From assembly GCA_047967505.1 (NCBI GenBank), contig CM106538.1: a stretch of 64,000 nt of DNA; one strand, written 5' to 3'. The notes beneath the pieces are model-generated. The model did no database searches. It was not told the origin of the DNA and saw nothing but the letters and a program-made list of their open reading frames with translations. This DNA is from Dipteris shenzhenensis (lineage: Eukaryota > Polypodiophyta > Polypodiopsida > Gleicheniales). This document shows, in pieces, positions 10,637-22,115 of the stretch; position 1 is the stretch's first letter; every line of letters starts with the position of its first letter. The translations under genes were made by a program, and so were the position numbers.

Positions 10637-11646
10637 CATCCATAAATAAGTACATCTCGTGTCTTGTAGCTTGGTCAAGTATTCCATCAATGAATGGAAT
10701 TGGAAAATGATTTGGCATTGTTTGAGCATTAAGCTTCCTATAATCTGCACAGACTTGGAGTTTGCACTCTTCTTGGGCACCACCACAATTGAATAGCCAA
10801 TCACTTTGATCGATTGCATAGATGAAGCTTGCTCGGATCAATTGGTTGAGCTTGGCTTTAACCTCTTGGCATCTTTGAATTCATCGTTTTTTTTTTTTTG
10901 TTGCATTGGCTTAGAATCAGATATTAATGAAATTCGATGTTGGCATATTTCCAGAGGAACTCCCCATCAATCCACTGTAGCTCTATGGAAACACATCTTA
11001 TATTGTAGAAACACACTTTTGATCGCTTGAAGTTGATCATCTAAGAGATGGGCACTTATGATAATTGTACGTGACTCCTTGACCATATCCAAGTTGAGCT
11101 CCGAGTCGGTTCTAGAATCAAGTGTTTAGAATTAAGCTAAATGATGGTTATCTTAGGCTCGGCTAGCTCTCATTCACCAATCACGTCTAATTCAATGAAA
11201 TGACCAGTGTACAAATATTGTTGTTTTGATAACTTCAAGTCTTTCATTTTTTGTTTTAGCTTGGTAGCCACCTAGTGTATGTAAATTTCCCCCATAGGCA
11301 AAATATGCATTTTCATTAGCCGAGACTCAACATCCGAAATTGATCTTTCACTCTACGTCCTTGGGTTGGAAATTGCTCGATAACTTGCTTAGATTAGTAG
11401 GATTCACACCTCAATATCCCCAGTCTTGTTTATCATGAACTCGGAGCCCCAATCATGCAAAACCTTGGCACCTTTCAACCATGGTCTACCCAACAAAATT
11501 AGATAGGCATTTATTTTCATTGAAATGACACCTTTTAACCATGGTCTACCCAAGAAAATTAGAGAGGCATTCATTTCCATTGAAATGACGATCAAACTTA
11601 AAGCGTAATACACTCCTTTGATGTTGATCATTACATCGATGAGCAT
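10637..11646 (-). pseudogene. Ty3-type retrotransposon remnant: protease to reverse transcriptase
   Basis: On the minus strand the upstream piece (11646-11404) has the Ty3 aspartic protease C-terminal phrase ILLGRPWLKGAKVLHDWGS. The downstream piece (10841-10625) reads VCADYRKLNAQTMPNHFPIP, then FIDGILDQATRHEMYLFMDG. This is the N-terminal part of the reverse transcriptase, ending before the catalytic YxDD. The two are in the order expected for a Ty3 polyprotein. The frame is broken between them, and the element is cut at 10637 where the terpene synthase copy begins. A 60-base in-frame duplication repeats the GRPWLKG segment. Confidence 0.75.
11463..11582. repeat. 60-bp tandem duplication in the Ty3 protease remnant
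   Basis: The phrase aaccatggtctaccca recurs at 11477 and 11537 with the following 40 bases also repeated (gaaaattaga.aggcatt.attt.cattgaaatgac). It keeps frame, so the translated remnant shows GRPWLKG twice, 20 residues apart. Confidence 0.85.
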
Positions 11647-13130
11647 ACCTTTAGGCTCTAGCAGTCACTAACCGACCATGTGTATTGAAAAATGCTTCAA
11701 GTTCTTGAGCTTCAGTCGCTTAACCATAGATTTCATGATAAGACTGACTTTTCCACAATCACATAGGGATATTTTGCTTTTTGATCTTGACACTAATGAC
11801 TAGAACTTCCTCATCTACTACTAGTGTGTTAATGACCAAAACGGTAACAAGAGAATGCACAACCTCGGGTGGTTTCTCCTTGTCTCTGAGCTGCTATAGG
11901 AAGTTCTTGGCGATATGGGGAAGTTCCAATAGTTTTGCCATCACGAGGATGACCCTCATGTTGTGGAAGGTTTCCAATGCTTGGGTCATCTATGAACTAA
12001 TTGGGCACACAATGGCTTAGATTGGGACTTGTTTATTAATTAAGCTTTGCCTGGCTTGGTTGACTACTGAATGAAATTCTATTCTTGTTGGAAGTCCACT
12101 ACAGATTCCTTCCCTTTTAATTCTCTGGCGAGCTTGGATGCCAATTCTTTTTACTCCTTCCAATTGATGTCCTTTGTTGGAGTGGTCCCTTCTCGGTACC
12201 AGTCACATTGGACCTTTTGACCTAGTGATTGCATTACCCTAACCAAGTCTATCACCTCTGTCAAAACAACTTGGCACTCGGGACCAATTTCTCTTCTTTC
12301 TACATTTCTCTTGAGTAGCTTGATGTGCTCAAGCCATAAACTGATGTTGACCTTGGGTTACTGGCCAACTCAAGTCAAGACCAACTTTGATTATCATGGT
12401 CAACTTGGATGGAGGCCATTCATGAAGGCAGGCGTGAAACCTATTAGCCAAATGGTGTAATTCCGAAGAAAGGCCAACATAGGTTACATTGGGAACTAAT
12501 TATGTGGAAATGGTTTAGAGAGTTCTAAGATCTTGTTTAGGAAGATGGTATATCTCAACCGTGTAACTTCATACGCATGTAGAGGATGAGTATGAGTTAG
12601 GATGGAGTCTATCCTCATCCCCTATTTTTGTCTCCTTAGGATCCGCATAAGCTAGATGGAGTTGAGTCTAGTTGCTCTCAAAGAGGGGGTGGCCTCAGTG
12701 GAGGAGAGCTACGATGAGTGTTTGAGCATTGAGTCTACAGCTATGGCTGTTTGTAATTGATAGGTTGTATATTTGTCTTTCCTTTTTGTACTCTTACAAC
12801 ACTTGCATTCACTATTGCATCCAATCACCTATCTTCATAGGGTTTTACCCAAGCAACACATACCATTTGGGATAGAATTTGATGTCTAGTCTTTGGAACA
12901 CATAGGCAGAGTTGTCTCTGCACAATTAGCAACCTCAAGAGTGCAAGAGAGGGTATCTTCCTGTCAATAGTGTACTCATATTGAGTGCCGAGCAACATTA
13001 GGCTTCCTTGGTCAACCAAGGTGACGAGGAAAGACCTTCAAAATTTGGTGATCATGAAATAACGAGTGGGAAATTGAGTGGATTGAGCATAGGAGCCTGT
13101 AGAACCAAGTGCACAAACCTTGAGTAGTTG
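11647..13130. other. Probable 5' part of the Ty3 remnant, too decayed to annotate
   Basis: This lies upstream of the protease piece in its orientation. Short minus-strand stretches such as ASKLARELKGKESVVDF near 12150 look gag-like, but no zinc knuckle, PBS or LTR could be fixed. Nothing else is recognised. Confidence 0.35.
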
Positions 13131-14189
13131 TTCATGCTAACAAGCAACAAGCTACGATATCAGCTTTGGATGAAGATAGATTTAGGGGGATTTGGTTTGT
13201 TTGTAGTAGTGGATGCGACGGGCCCGACCATCGTCGGAGCTCTTTTCTAGCACTGGACATAGTAGGGAGTTTATAAAAAAGACACTTATGTGCACAAGCG
13301 TGTGCGTGGTGTGGTGATAAGAGCATTCATGTGTCTATAGACCTGGCCAATCCCCAGGTCCATAAACTTTTGCTCATATGTGCGCTTCATTTTTTTGGCA
13401 GCGACAGGAGGGAGGGGTCCATGCCTCTTCAATGCCATGGATACGACAAAGGGGACACCCTGATATTTATCTCTAGGCATCTGCTTTGGATTAACATACT
13501 ACTATAATAGATATATCCGAGTGCTTGAGGACGATTTGAGATGTTTGAAGACCTATGACAACAAGTGTCGAGAAAAAAGAGTGTACCTACGCAACCAATA
13601 TGATCATTCAAGCCTTAACAAATGACTAATACATACTCAGAGAGACATAAAATGTACGCGGCTAGGATGGAAGACTACATGCTCTACAACAGAAGAGGTT
13701 GGTGACATCTAGTCAACGAACTTGGTATGGAATCAAAACCAGGAATGACAATCGACAAGGATGAGTGGATGTAAGAGGGACCTGAGAGCTCAAGGATGGA
13801 GAAGGCACAGCCATGCATATGGAGAGATGGTCACAACTACTATTTTGACACTAAGAGTGAATATATTTTCCTAAGTTTCATCCAAGATGACCTGAGGAAT
13901 GTGACATTTGGCAAGTCCTCAAGGTGGTGATACAAAGAAATGGAGCATTCTTCCACAAAGCACCAGGATTTTGAGGAATCCAACAAGTCCCTTCATGAGT
14001 CTAGCCATAAGCATGGATGAAAACTTGGAAGGTGTAAAATAAGTCTAGAGGCCAGACGAGCCTCATTATTAAGAAGAAGACTTGCCTGTGAGACATAGAT
14101 TGAGATAGAGTGTGGATCACATGATGCATAAACTATCCTATTGGTGGAAGACGATTCCCTCAACAAAATACATTAGAGCCTAAGGGATC
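13131..14189. other. No gene recognised
   Basis: Short ORFs on both strands with no family motif, and no clear repeat structure. The part after 13620 has few T-runs and looks like decayed coding sequence, but I cannot assign it. Confidence 0.4.
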
Positions 14190-14375
14190 ATCTATGCCAT
14201 CTCGATCAAATTGTGCTCTATGTGCTCGTCTTGAGATTGGTCAACAAGGAGGCCAACTTCTCCCCTATATGCATTTGCTTACCTAAATCCTGATGAATCG
14301 TATTGAACTTGTCTATGAATGACTCAATTGGTTCCGACTCCTCGAAGTCCAAAGGGAAAACATTTGCCATGAATA
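14190..14375 (-). pseudogene. Possible retrotransposon gag fragment
   Basis: Minus-strand reading gives an open stretch of about 60 residues, with LDFEESEPIESFIDKFNTIH then LGKQMHIGEKLASLLTNL, before TAG stops. The pattern of an acidic loop, FIDKF helix, and EKLASLLTNL resembles copia gag (UBN2-type) regions. It is isolated, so the assignment is tentative. Confidence 0.3.
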
Positions 14376-15556
14376 AGAGCTCTTAGAAACCAAATTACAC
14401 AAAATTTCCAAATGGACTCATTACACTTATAGGTGAAAAGTGTACATAGATAGAAAGGCTCATAGTGTGATGGTATCCTAGATTGGGGTGGTAGCACGTT
14501 TGGTCACCGATACACTTTTTGTGCTTAAATGCTTGTGCTAAAATAACACAATTTTAGCACTTTTCAAGAGGTGCTTGCTTGTGACATATCCACCAACCAT
14601 GTTAATTATGTTTGGGCATTTGCACACGTGTCGACACCATGACACTCATAAGCTTGTAAGCTTTCATGGTACCACTACTTCAGTTGTAACTACTGCTTCA
14701 TCCATCGCATGTTGTCTCCCTTGTCTCCCTTGTCTCACTCATGCTTGTGAATGAATTGAGCATTCTTTCCCTCATTGGATGAATGAATGGTCTATTTTAA
14801 AAATTCATTCTTACATGTGCTTGTAAAGAAATTAGCATTCTTCCACTCATATATGTGGATGAGTGGATCGTTTTAGAAAAAATCTATAATAATTAAATTT
14901 AAAAGTCTACAAGGTTACAAACTTGTTACAAATCAAAATTATGTTTGCACTTTTTCAAACTAGAGATACAAAAGTACATCTAAAAAATAATAATAATTAT
15001 GTGTTTCATATAGAAGAAGCATATAAACATAAATTCAACTCAAGTCACACATGATTATTTGAATGGTCATGTTATTCATTTAGCTTTGAAATACTTATCG
15101 TATTTTTGTCCTCTCACACATAAACACGAATATAAGTAAATAAGGAAATATATAAATATATGGAAACACTCTCTATTTCATGTTTTCATAGATACTTAAC
15201 AAATAGATAATTATGTAGATTTTCTTCATTAGAGCTTATTTATGTTCTTAAACATGCTAAAATCAAGTAAAATTAACCAACCTCACAAATTTATCACAAG
15301 ATTTCATTCGTAGATCATTGCAGAATACTAAAATTCTCGTGTAAATATCATTGCATCTAAAGTCCTATGTATCTACGAAAGTATTCTGAAAATAATATAG
15401 CAAAGTGTACTTCTTGTAAGTTTTCCTAAATGGCTATAAACTTACATAGAAAAACTTGATTGAAAGATTTGGTAAAAATACTATTCGTTTGAACTACTTA
15501 TCTGCATACAAAAGAGCCCCCATGTGGCTTTGCATTTGGTGGTAGTGAGGAGAAAT
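14376..15556. other. AT-rich 3' flank of the NSP2-like gene, no gene seen
   Basis: Strongly AT-rich from 14780 to 15540, with homopolymer runs and no coding sense. The 3' untranslated region and polyadenylation site of the GRAS gene should lie in the right-hand part, but I cannot place them. Confidence 0.55.
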
Positions 15557-16897
15557 TTAGCAGGTCCAAACGCAAGCCGAAAATAGGCCTATAGAGTGCC
15601 ATCGAAGAAGCAAGCGATCGCCTTCTATCCCCGCAGAAAAACCATCTGGATATAGACTCAGAAGAAGCCTCGCCTGACAGTGGTTACTGAGCGAAATTGG
15701 AACGGACTCGAATCCTAGGGAACGCACGAAGCAGGACCAATGCCTGTTTTCAGGATAATCCACCGGATTTTCTGGGACGTGCAAGACTGAACCACCAAAC
15801 GTCACCGTGCTGATGATGTTAGTTGCAATGTAGTTCCGCTCTACAATTATGCAAGTGTCGTTCTCGTCAGGTAAACTGGCGCCGAGTGAGTCAATCAGGG
15901 TAGAATAGTACTGAAGCGAGCCGAAAAAATGATCAACAAAAGGTATATTGCTGCTGCAGCCCAGATCTTCCTCGACAACAGTCAAAACTTTCGGGCAAAG
16001 TTTTCTGATGACTTCAAGGAATGTTTGGACCGAGCACTCACTGCGGTATGACATGTGGGGAAGATGTATCATGCAGTTACCTGCTAACGTTTCTCCCTTG
16101 ACAAGCTTTATCGTTGATGGATGGAGCTGGTCTCCAGGACCAACCTTAACTTGATTGAAGCTGAAGGATAGGTTTATCGAGGAAGCAAATTCTGACAGGC
16201 GTCTTCCTGTTTTCGGCAAGGCAGATGACCCATGAGTCCAATAGATGGCAGTTATACTTAAGTGCAGAGGGGATTCCCCTTTTGTTGAGGCAAAGCTACT
16301 CATAAAAGAAGACCACTGACTGCCATCCGATACGTCGTAATCCACAATATGAAGCCTAGAACACCCCTGGGTTGCTTCGAGGATAGCTTGATTAGCTGTG
16401 AAATGGCTGAATTTGATATAGGGAGTCCACTCGTGGAGTACTCGGAAAGCGGCAAGGGTCTGTGAAGAGCTCAAGTCCCGGTCCACATTCCATGCCAACC
16501 GAGGAATGAAACCGTCCATGCGGCAACGCAATGCATGGCTGAAATAAAATGCTATTCTTTGCATCGGATCACTTCTGGTGGAGGACAAGTCCTGGAGGCG
16601 GTCCACGATAATCTCTGCGAGGTCGTTGTTCTGGGTGGCCACAGCCTCGGCAGCTGCAGAAAGAAGGTGAAACAACCTCATAGCGTGCAAACAGTGTTCA
16701 GATGCGAGAACGTCGTCCATGGCTGCAGCTGCGTTTGGCGAAGGGGATGAAGAAGCAATGGAGTCATTGCGTGCGCAGTCGAGCTGTGCCTGCTGGTTGC
16801 AAGCTTTAATTCCGAAACACTCAGGAGAATTGCGACAGAGGTGGGGAAGCAGGAAGGTGATTGGAGAAGCTCTCTTGATCATCAAAGAGGACGCCAT
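15557..16897 (-). CDS. NSP2-like: GRAS-family transcription regulator, NSP2-like
   Basis: An uninterrupted 446-residue single-exon ORF. GRAS blocks occur in order: leucine-rich LFHLLSAAAEAV (residues 75-86); YIKFSHFTANQAILEA (160-175); the VHIID-type core LHIVDYDVSDGSQW (182-195); GRRLSEFASSINLSFSFN (231-248); LPHMSYRSECSVQTFL (279-294); a PFYRE-type segment (about 320-375); and the SAW region with ISLSNHCQARLLLSLYPDGF (401-420) and the closing LFSACVWTC. HFTANQAILEA, the HIVDYD core and the NHCQARLLL end are typical of NSP2 (Nodulation Signaling Pathway 2). NSP2 works with NSP1 in the nucleus and promotes strigolactone biosynthesis and arbuscular mycorrhizal signalling. The ATG has G at -3 and G at +4, and the length is close to the family norm of about 500 with a short N-terminus. 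NSP2 mRNAs of flowering plants are miR171h targets; no such site was verified here. A close relative such as SCL26 is the main alternative. Confidence 0.9.
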   Translation of the reverse strand: MASSLMIKRASPITFLLPHLCRNSPECFGIKACNQQAQLDCARNDSIASSSPSPNAAAAMDDVLASEHCLHAMRLFHLLSAAAEAVATQNNDLAEIIVDRLQDLSSTRSDPMQRIAFYFSHALRCRMDGFIPRLAWNVDRDLSSSQTLAAFRVLHEWTPYIKFSHFTANQAILEATQGCSRLHIVDYDVSDGSQWSSFMSSFASTKGESPLHLSITAIYWTHGSSALPKTGRRLSEFASSINLSFSFNQVKVGPGDQLHPSTIKLVKGETLAGNCMIHLPHMSYRSECSVQTFLEVIRKLCPKVLTVVEEDLGCSSNIPFVDHFFGSLQYYSTLIDSLGASLPDENDTCIIVERNYIATNIISTVTFGGSVLHVPENPVDYPENRHWSCFVRSLGFESVPISLSNHCQARLLLSLYPDGFSAGIEGDRLLLRWHSIGLFSACVWTC

Positions 16898-17129
16898 GAC
16901 AGGGAGAGATGAGGCGTGCAGCGATGGAGGATGGGCCTGAGAAGCGGTCGTGCAAACAAAAATCCATGCCTGAGTGCACTTCTTATTCTACATGTTATTT
17001 GACCATGCTTACCCGTAGAGGATGCTCCTACGACAATCCTTCGTTTTCAACGTGCATGCTTTCATTACGTATTCCTTTAAGAGCCTTACCACCGACTCCC
17101 GAGGAGCGTTACCTAGGGTGGGCTGGCAG
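16898..17129. promoter_or_regulatory. Upstream region of the NSP2-like gene
   Basis: This flank should hold the 5' untranslated region and core promoter for minus-strand transcription. No clear TATA box was identified. It is bounded on the far side by a tandem repeat. Confidence 0.35.
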
Positions 17130-17410
17130 ACTACCATGTGTTTAGGCTATTTGCCAAAGGGCCTTTGCACATGGGACAAACATGTGTGACAATGTGGGTC
17201 CTCGGCAGCTATGCCCCTCTATGGTACTGTGCACATGGAGACTACCATGTGTTTAGGCTATGAATCTATTTGTCAAAGGACCTTTCCACATGGAAGCAAG
17301 GAGAATGCCATGTGTTTAGGCCATATATGAATCTATTTGTCAAAGGACCTTTGCACATGGAGCCAAGGAGAATGCCATGTGTTTAGGCAATGAATCTATT
17401 TGTCATGGTT
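17130..17410. repeat. Tandem repeat of about 64 bp, upstream of the NSP2-like gene
   Basis: The phrase ccatgtgtttaggc followed by tgaatctatttgtcaaagga and cctttgcacatgga recurs about four times (near 17137, 17247, 17311 and 17375). The first copy is shorter and separated by about 110 bases. Confidence 0.85.
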
Positions 17411-17990
17411 GCTCCCACCCTAGACCAAAAGGCCTAACTAGATAACGTTGAACTATTGCCTTCAAAGAGCGTTCAAACTTTGAATGTGTGATTCATACAA
17501 GTGATCTATGACAATCATAGGACAATCGTTGAAAATGCAACCCTTCAAAGGCAATGCAAACTTTGAATGTGTGATTTATAAACAAGCAAAATTCTAATTT
17601 AAGTGACGTGAAGCATATGCCACCATTGAGGAAAATAAATGTTCTATCAAATGGTTTGAAAAATATGCAATGTTACAATCTTGGCAAGATTCTCTTTCTT
17701 TAAGATATTGTGTTTTTGCATGTGCACTCTTTTAACACCAAGAACAATAGAAGTTCCATGCCTAATATTTTAAAGCTTATTAAATTGTACACGTAGCCTG
17801 CATGTAGTAACCAACAAGTATGACTCTTACCTTTACCACTAATTCTTTTGACAATGTATAAGGAATGATATTTAAAGATTTAAAGATTGCTTTCCACTTT
17901 ACAGGTCTACATTCTATTTTCAAATGTTCCTTCTAAAAATGATAGCCCAAATTGAGATTATAAATTGCTAAACACATACATACGCACACA
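17411..17990. other. No gene seen
   Basis: AT-rich. A short phrase, ttcaaa..gcaatgcaaactttgaatgtgtgatt, occurs twice (17460-17500 and 17540-17578). No coding sense was found. Confidence 0.5.
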
Positions 17991-18125
17991 AATGCGCATG
18001 TGTGCATGCACATGCCCGTGCACGCGCACGCGCACGCACACACACACACACACACACACACTTCCTACACCTTCCTCTCTTTTTGACCCTGGCCCCTGTG
18101 GTTCTCTCTCTCTCTCTCCCTCTCT
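17960..18125. repeat. CA/CG dinucleotide and CT microsatellites
   Basis: Alternating purine-pyrimidine sequence (acatacgcacaca..., cacgcgcacgcgcacg, then (CA)n to 18061) is followed by (CT)n at about 18103-18125. Confidence 0.95.
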
Positions 18126-19760
18126 CCTGGTTTTACTCTATTTTTTATATTCCTTAATTTCTCATTATTTTTTATTTTCCCTAATTTTCCTTATTTTTTA
18201 ATTTCCCCTACTTCCCTTTATTTTCCCTAAATTTTCTCCCTTTTTCTAACACTATATCCCCAATTTTTAAATCTAGTTTCTCAGTGGTTTCTTTATTTTT
18301 CCTACCTCAAATTTTTTCTTTTTCCTTATTTTTTTCCTTTTCCCCCTATTTTCCTTTATTAATGGCCTTTTCCTTTTCTATAAAATTTTTACTTTTTTCT
18401 TTTCCATATAGTTTTTGTATAATTTTTCTAATTTTAATGATTTTTTGTAACTTTTTACTTATCTCCTAATTTTTTTAATTTTCTTTATTAATTTTGAGTA
18501 ATTTACCTTATTACTTTTCTTTTCTTGTTTATCATCCCAATTTTCTTTTCCCCCTATAGTTTTTGCTTATTTCGTTTCTTCTAAATGTCTTCTTTTCATT
18601 ATTTTTGGTGGATCTATTTGAAAACTTTTCCCTACTTCCCGTTAAATGTTTCCCTTTTTAATTTTACTAACCCCCCAGGGGCCCCCCCTCTTATTTTGCT
18701 ACCTTACCCTAATTTTTTCCTACTTCCCTATGCCCCCCCCCCCCCTCTTCTTAAGTATTCCTAGCTACTCCTTAACCTAACTTCACTACTGTACCCCCAA
18801 AATAACCCCCCCTCGACTTTCAAAGTCCCCATTTTTATAAAACTGATAAATGATTATTTATAACCCCCTCCTCGTGGTTTTTGCTGGCCTGCCATTCATG
18901 GCTTTTTGTGCACAACCTAGCCTCCCTAGCTCTCTTTCTCCCTGACTGACCGACCCTCCTACCTATTTAATAGACGCTTCCCTTCTATTCTACCCACCTC
19001 TTCTACTGGTTTCTACCCCGTGCGGCCCTGTCTATGTGACTGCCCGATGCCCACAGCCCCCACTCACATCTCCTACAGTATGTACTCTGCCCCTTGAACT
19101 CCATTTTCTGCCCACCTCCTCTGGCTTTCGTGCTATAGTACTGCCATATATCCTCTCTATATGTGATAATACCCCCCCTTTATATGTGATAATACCCCCC
19201 TTTTCTATTTATTCATCCTCTCCTCTCTCTATCTATATTTTCCCCCCCTCTTCTAGTTCTTAATGCCTTTTTCTTACATTAATGCTATCTAACAAAATGC
19301 GTATATGTCCCTATATTTTTTAAAGATTTCTTTCTATAAATACTTTTTCCTATGCTTTCCCTCCCTCTGTAGATTTCTCTATACTTTTCCCCCCTCACCT
19401 CTCTGTAGATCTATCTAGATCGATTTTCCCTTCTCTATTTGTCTCTATAGATATATAATCCCTACCCTCCATCCCTAATAAATATTTACGCTTAATTTTC
19501 CCCTCATCTCTATTTCCTTTTTTTCCCTCCTCTTTCCGTGCTTCTCACATTCTTAAATTTATACCCTAAGTTTTTATCAACCCTTCATCGTAACCCTACT
19601 TAAATCCTCTTCCTATCCTTATATTATTTGTGATTCTAGGACAAACCCCCCTACTTCCCCAATTTTTCCACCAAACCTTTTTTCTCTTACTAATCCTAAT
19701 ACTTCATTTCCCCTTCCTTAGTTCTCCCATTTAATTTCTCTCCTCTCCTATTTTAAGTAA
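18062..19760. repeat. Pyrimidine-rich low-complexity tract, about 1.7 kb
   Basis: The plus strand is made mostly of T and C runs (ttttccttatttttt, cccccccccccc, ctctctctatc). Short ORFs on the plus strand are Phe/Ser/Pro/Leu strings produced by this composition and are not genes. Confidence 0.9.
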
Positions 19761-20305
19761 AGATGTATGTTTTCTATCCTCCTCCCACCCTCCATTTATT
19801 GTTTACGAACTTCCCCTCACCTTTGTATAAAACTCAAGATCGGTTCACTTCATTCCACAATTTACAAAACAATTTTGTTTTCACTTTTTTATACTACATC
19901 GAGTAGTTTAAGTTCTTGGAAAAAGCGTCTAATTTATTGTGACTCTGATAACAAGGGAGGGGTGTTTATGACACCTGTCTTCCCAACCTAAGCTGAGATG
20001 GTTCTTACCATGTTTTCTTATTGGATGGTGACAGGTATGCAGACCCCCCTCTTCAATAAAGGTGATGCTGGCCAAGACTTATCCAAGCTCTAGTTTTGTA
20101 TAGTTATGCAAAATCATTTTTTGGCCCACCACCTGGCAACTTTTAGAGATTCACCTAAGTGGGACCTTGACCTCGGAGCTTGGAATACCTGACGGATTTG
20201 TCATTTTTTCACCAACTTTTGTGTTATGAACACCCATATAATAAATAATGTTTTATCCACCCTTAATTGAGCTTCGTGTGCTGTGTTGTTAAAAGGTTTT
20301 TTATT
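19761..20305. other. No gene seen
   Basis: Composition returns to normal after about 19900. Nothing recognisable was found on either strand. Confidence 0.45.
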
Positions 20306-20307
20306 TT

Positions 20308-20309
<2 letters not shown>

Positions 20310-20390
<81 letters not shown>

Positions 20391-20456
20391 GCACACACAC
20401 ACACACACACACAATGTAGAAGATTGCTACTCTACCCTGGCTACACACGCACACAC
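20310..20456. repeat. (CA)n microsatellite
   Basis: Nearly pure CA from 20310 to 20388, then interrupted CA to 20412, with more cacacacgcacacacatacaca at 20443-20463. Confidence 0.98.
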
Positions 20457-20639
20457 ATACACATTTTCCTGTTTTTGGAACCTCTCATGAGATTTTGGTT
20501 CATTTATAAGCTTGGGAATAAAGTTGATCATTCTTACGACTGTTCCATATGTTTAATAATCTCATAATGGCTTACCTCAAGATGCTTTTTGAAATTTAGT
20601 ATAGGTTAACCCCCCTTCCCCCTTCCCCTTTCCCCTTAT

Positions 20640-20936
20640 TATTCACACCCGTACTAGCCCCACATTAAATTATTGACCTTTTATCTTTGTACTCTCTCTT
20701 TCCCAATCAATTGATGACACTCTATATTCATAATTCAAGCAGCCTTCCTAATTATTTACACTATGCTATGACCCCCAATTAAATTATCGACCTAAATATC
20801 TTTGTAATCTCTTTTCATTTGATGCCACTCTATATCTATAATCCAAAAGAAACACCTAATTATTTGGACTTTATCCTGTGAACACCCCCTTATAAATTAT
20901 ACATATTTAACCCCTCTCCCCCCCCCCCCCCCCCTT
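20640..20936. repeat. Tandem duplication of about 114 bp, then a C homopolymer
   Basis: Two units share ttaaattattgacc, tatctttgta, ttgatg.cactctatat and cctaattattt (near 20665 and 20779). A C-run of about 18 bases follows at about 20917-20934. Confidence 0.75.
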
Positions 20937-21369
20937 TTACCTAGCTACCACTTACCCTAAAATAAACCTTTCTAAAATGCAACCAAACCACTTAATAGCA
21001 CTAAGAGCATCCCAAGTGAATATACCTCCCCACTCTCCTTATGCGCGCCATCGCTCGTGACTGCATGGTTCTTTGTGTTGGTTTTTTCTCCCCTTTCTTT
21101 ATTAAACTACCCCTCCGTTTACATGCACTACTGCATCCACTCTTACTAATACTTTTCTTTGTCCATGTCTTCATCTCAGGTTCATGGTGATTTCCCTTAC
21201 GAAATGATGTTCTCATGTAGCTTTTCATTTGTAAACTTTGTAAGTTAGGCTGTCCATCTTATGGCCAGCTTCTTTACTATTCAGTTTCTTGGCACTGTTG
21301 CCTCCTAAACCTTTTGTATGCATCAACTCCCTTCCTGATAGCCTCCCACTTGGTCCTGCATTAATCTTA
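20937..21369. other. No gene seen
   Basis: Short minus-strand ORF without family features. No clear repeat. Confidence 0.45.
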
Positions 21370-21656
21370 CCTATGTTGAGGTGCATACAAAGTATTGTAC
21401 CCATTGGATATGCTTTGGATGGTTGAAGTCACCACAAACCCTATTTTTCACCAAGTGTTATGCACAACCGTAAAAAACACGCTCTGAGGTGTGTTATTTG
21501 AATGTGCGCATATCTAATCGGCACGATAATATTCATGTGCATCAATCCCACATACTTTGAGGTGCATGAAAATTATCACGCCCATCAAATATTCTTTGGA
21601 TGGTCGAAGTTGCCATAAACGCTGTTTTTCACCAAGTCTTATGCACTTCAAAAATG
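21370..21656. repeat. Tandem array of a roughly 178-bp unit, first part (units 1 and 2a)
   Basis: The unit contains ttgaggtgcat, caaagtattgtacccat, ttggatggt..aagt, caccaagtgttatgcaca and gctctgaggtgtgtta. Unit 1 covers about 21370-21547. Unit 2 starts at about 21548 and is cut at 21656 by the CACTA-like element. Confidence 0.85.
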
Positions 21657-21679
21657 TGCCACAACAACACAAAGCAACT

Positions 21680-21955
21680 ATAGATGCGCTTGGTAGATGT
21701 GCAAAATAGCAGGCGTGTCTATAGGTGTTGCTTTAGTAGACGAATTACGGGCGCATCTAAATGTGCGTCTAAAAGCTCATCTATTTGCGCATAAATTACC
21801 GCGTCTACGTGCGCATCCAACCTGAGAAAATACGGGCCCGTCTAACATCGTGTTTATTAGCACGTCTATTTGTGCGTGTATTAGCGCGTTTATTTTGCGC
21901 GTTTACACTGAGAAACAGACGCGCATTTAGACGCATAGATAGACGCAAACCAGAG
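21680..21955. repeat. GCGTCTA subterminal repeat block, left end
   Basis: Words such as gcgtcta, gcgcatcta, gcacgtcta and tagacgcg recur about every 10-20 bases in both orientations. Confidence 0.85.
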
Positions 21956-22115
21956 AATACAGAAAGTGAGATTTTGGTGTTCATCATTGCTTTCCAAACA
22001 TTGCCCATGATTACCAAAACAGATAATTTTTTGCAAGCCCACATATACAAGAATTAAGTGAGATGAGGAGAATGAGACAATATGTAAAATAGTTTTGCCA
22101 ATATCAATTATGGGG

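Noticed and set aside
17965-19263. Plus-strand Phe/Ser/Pro/Leu-rich ORFs that look like membrane or signal peptides
   Set aside because: Product of pyrimidine-rich composition; no start context, splice sites or family motif.
20263-20454. Minus-strand ORF of Val-Cys repeats
   Set aside because: It is only the translation of a CA microsatellite.
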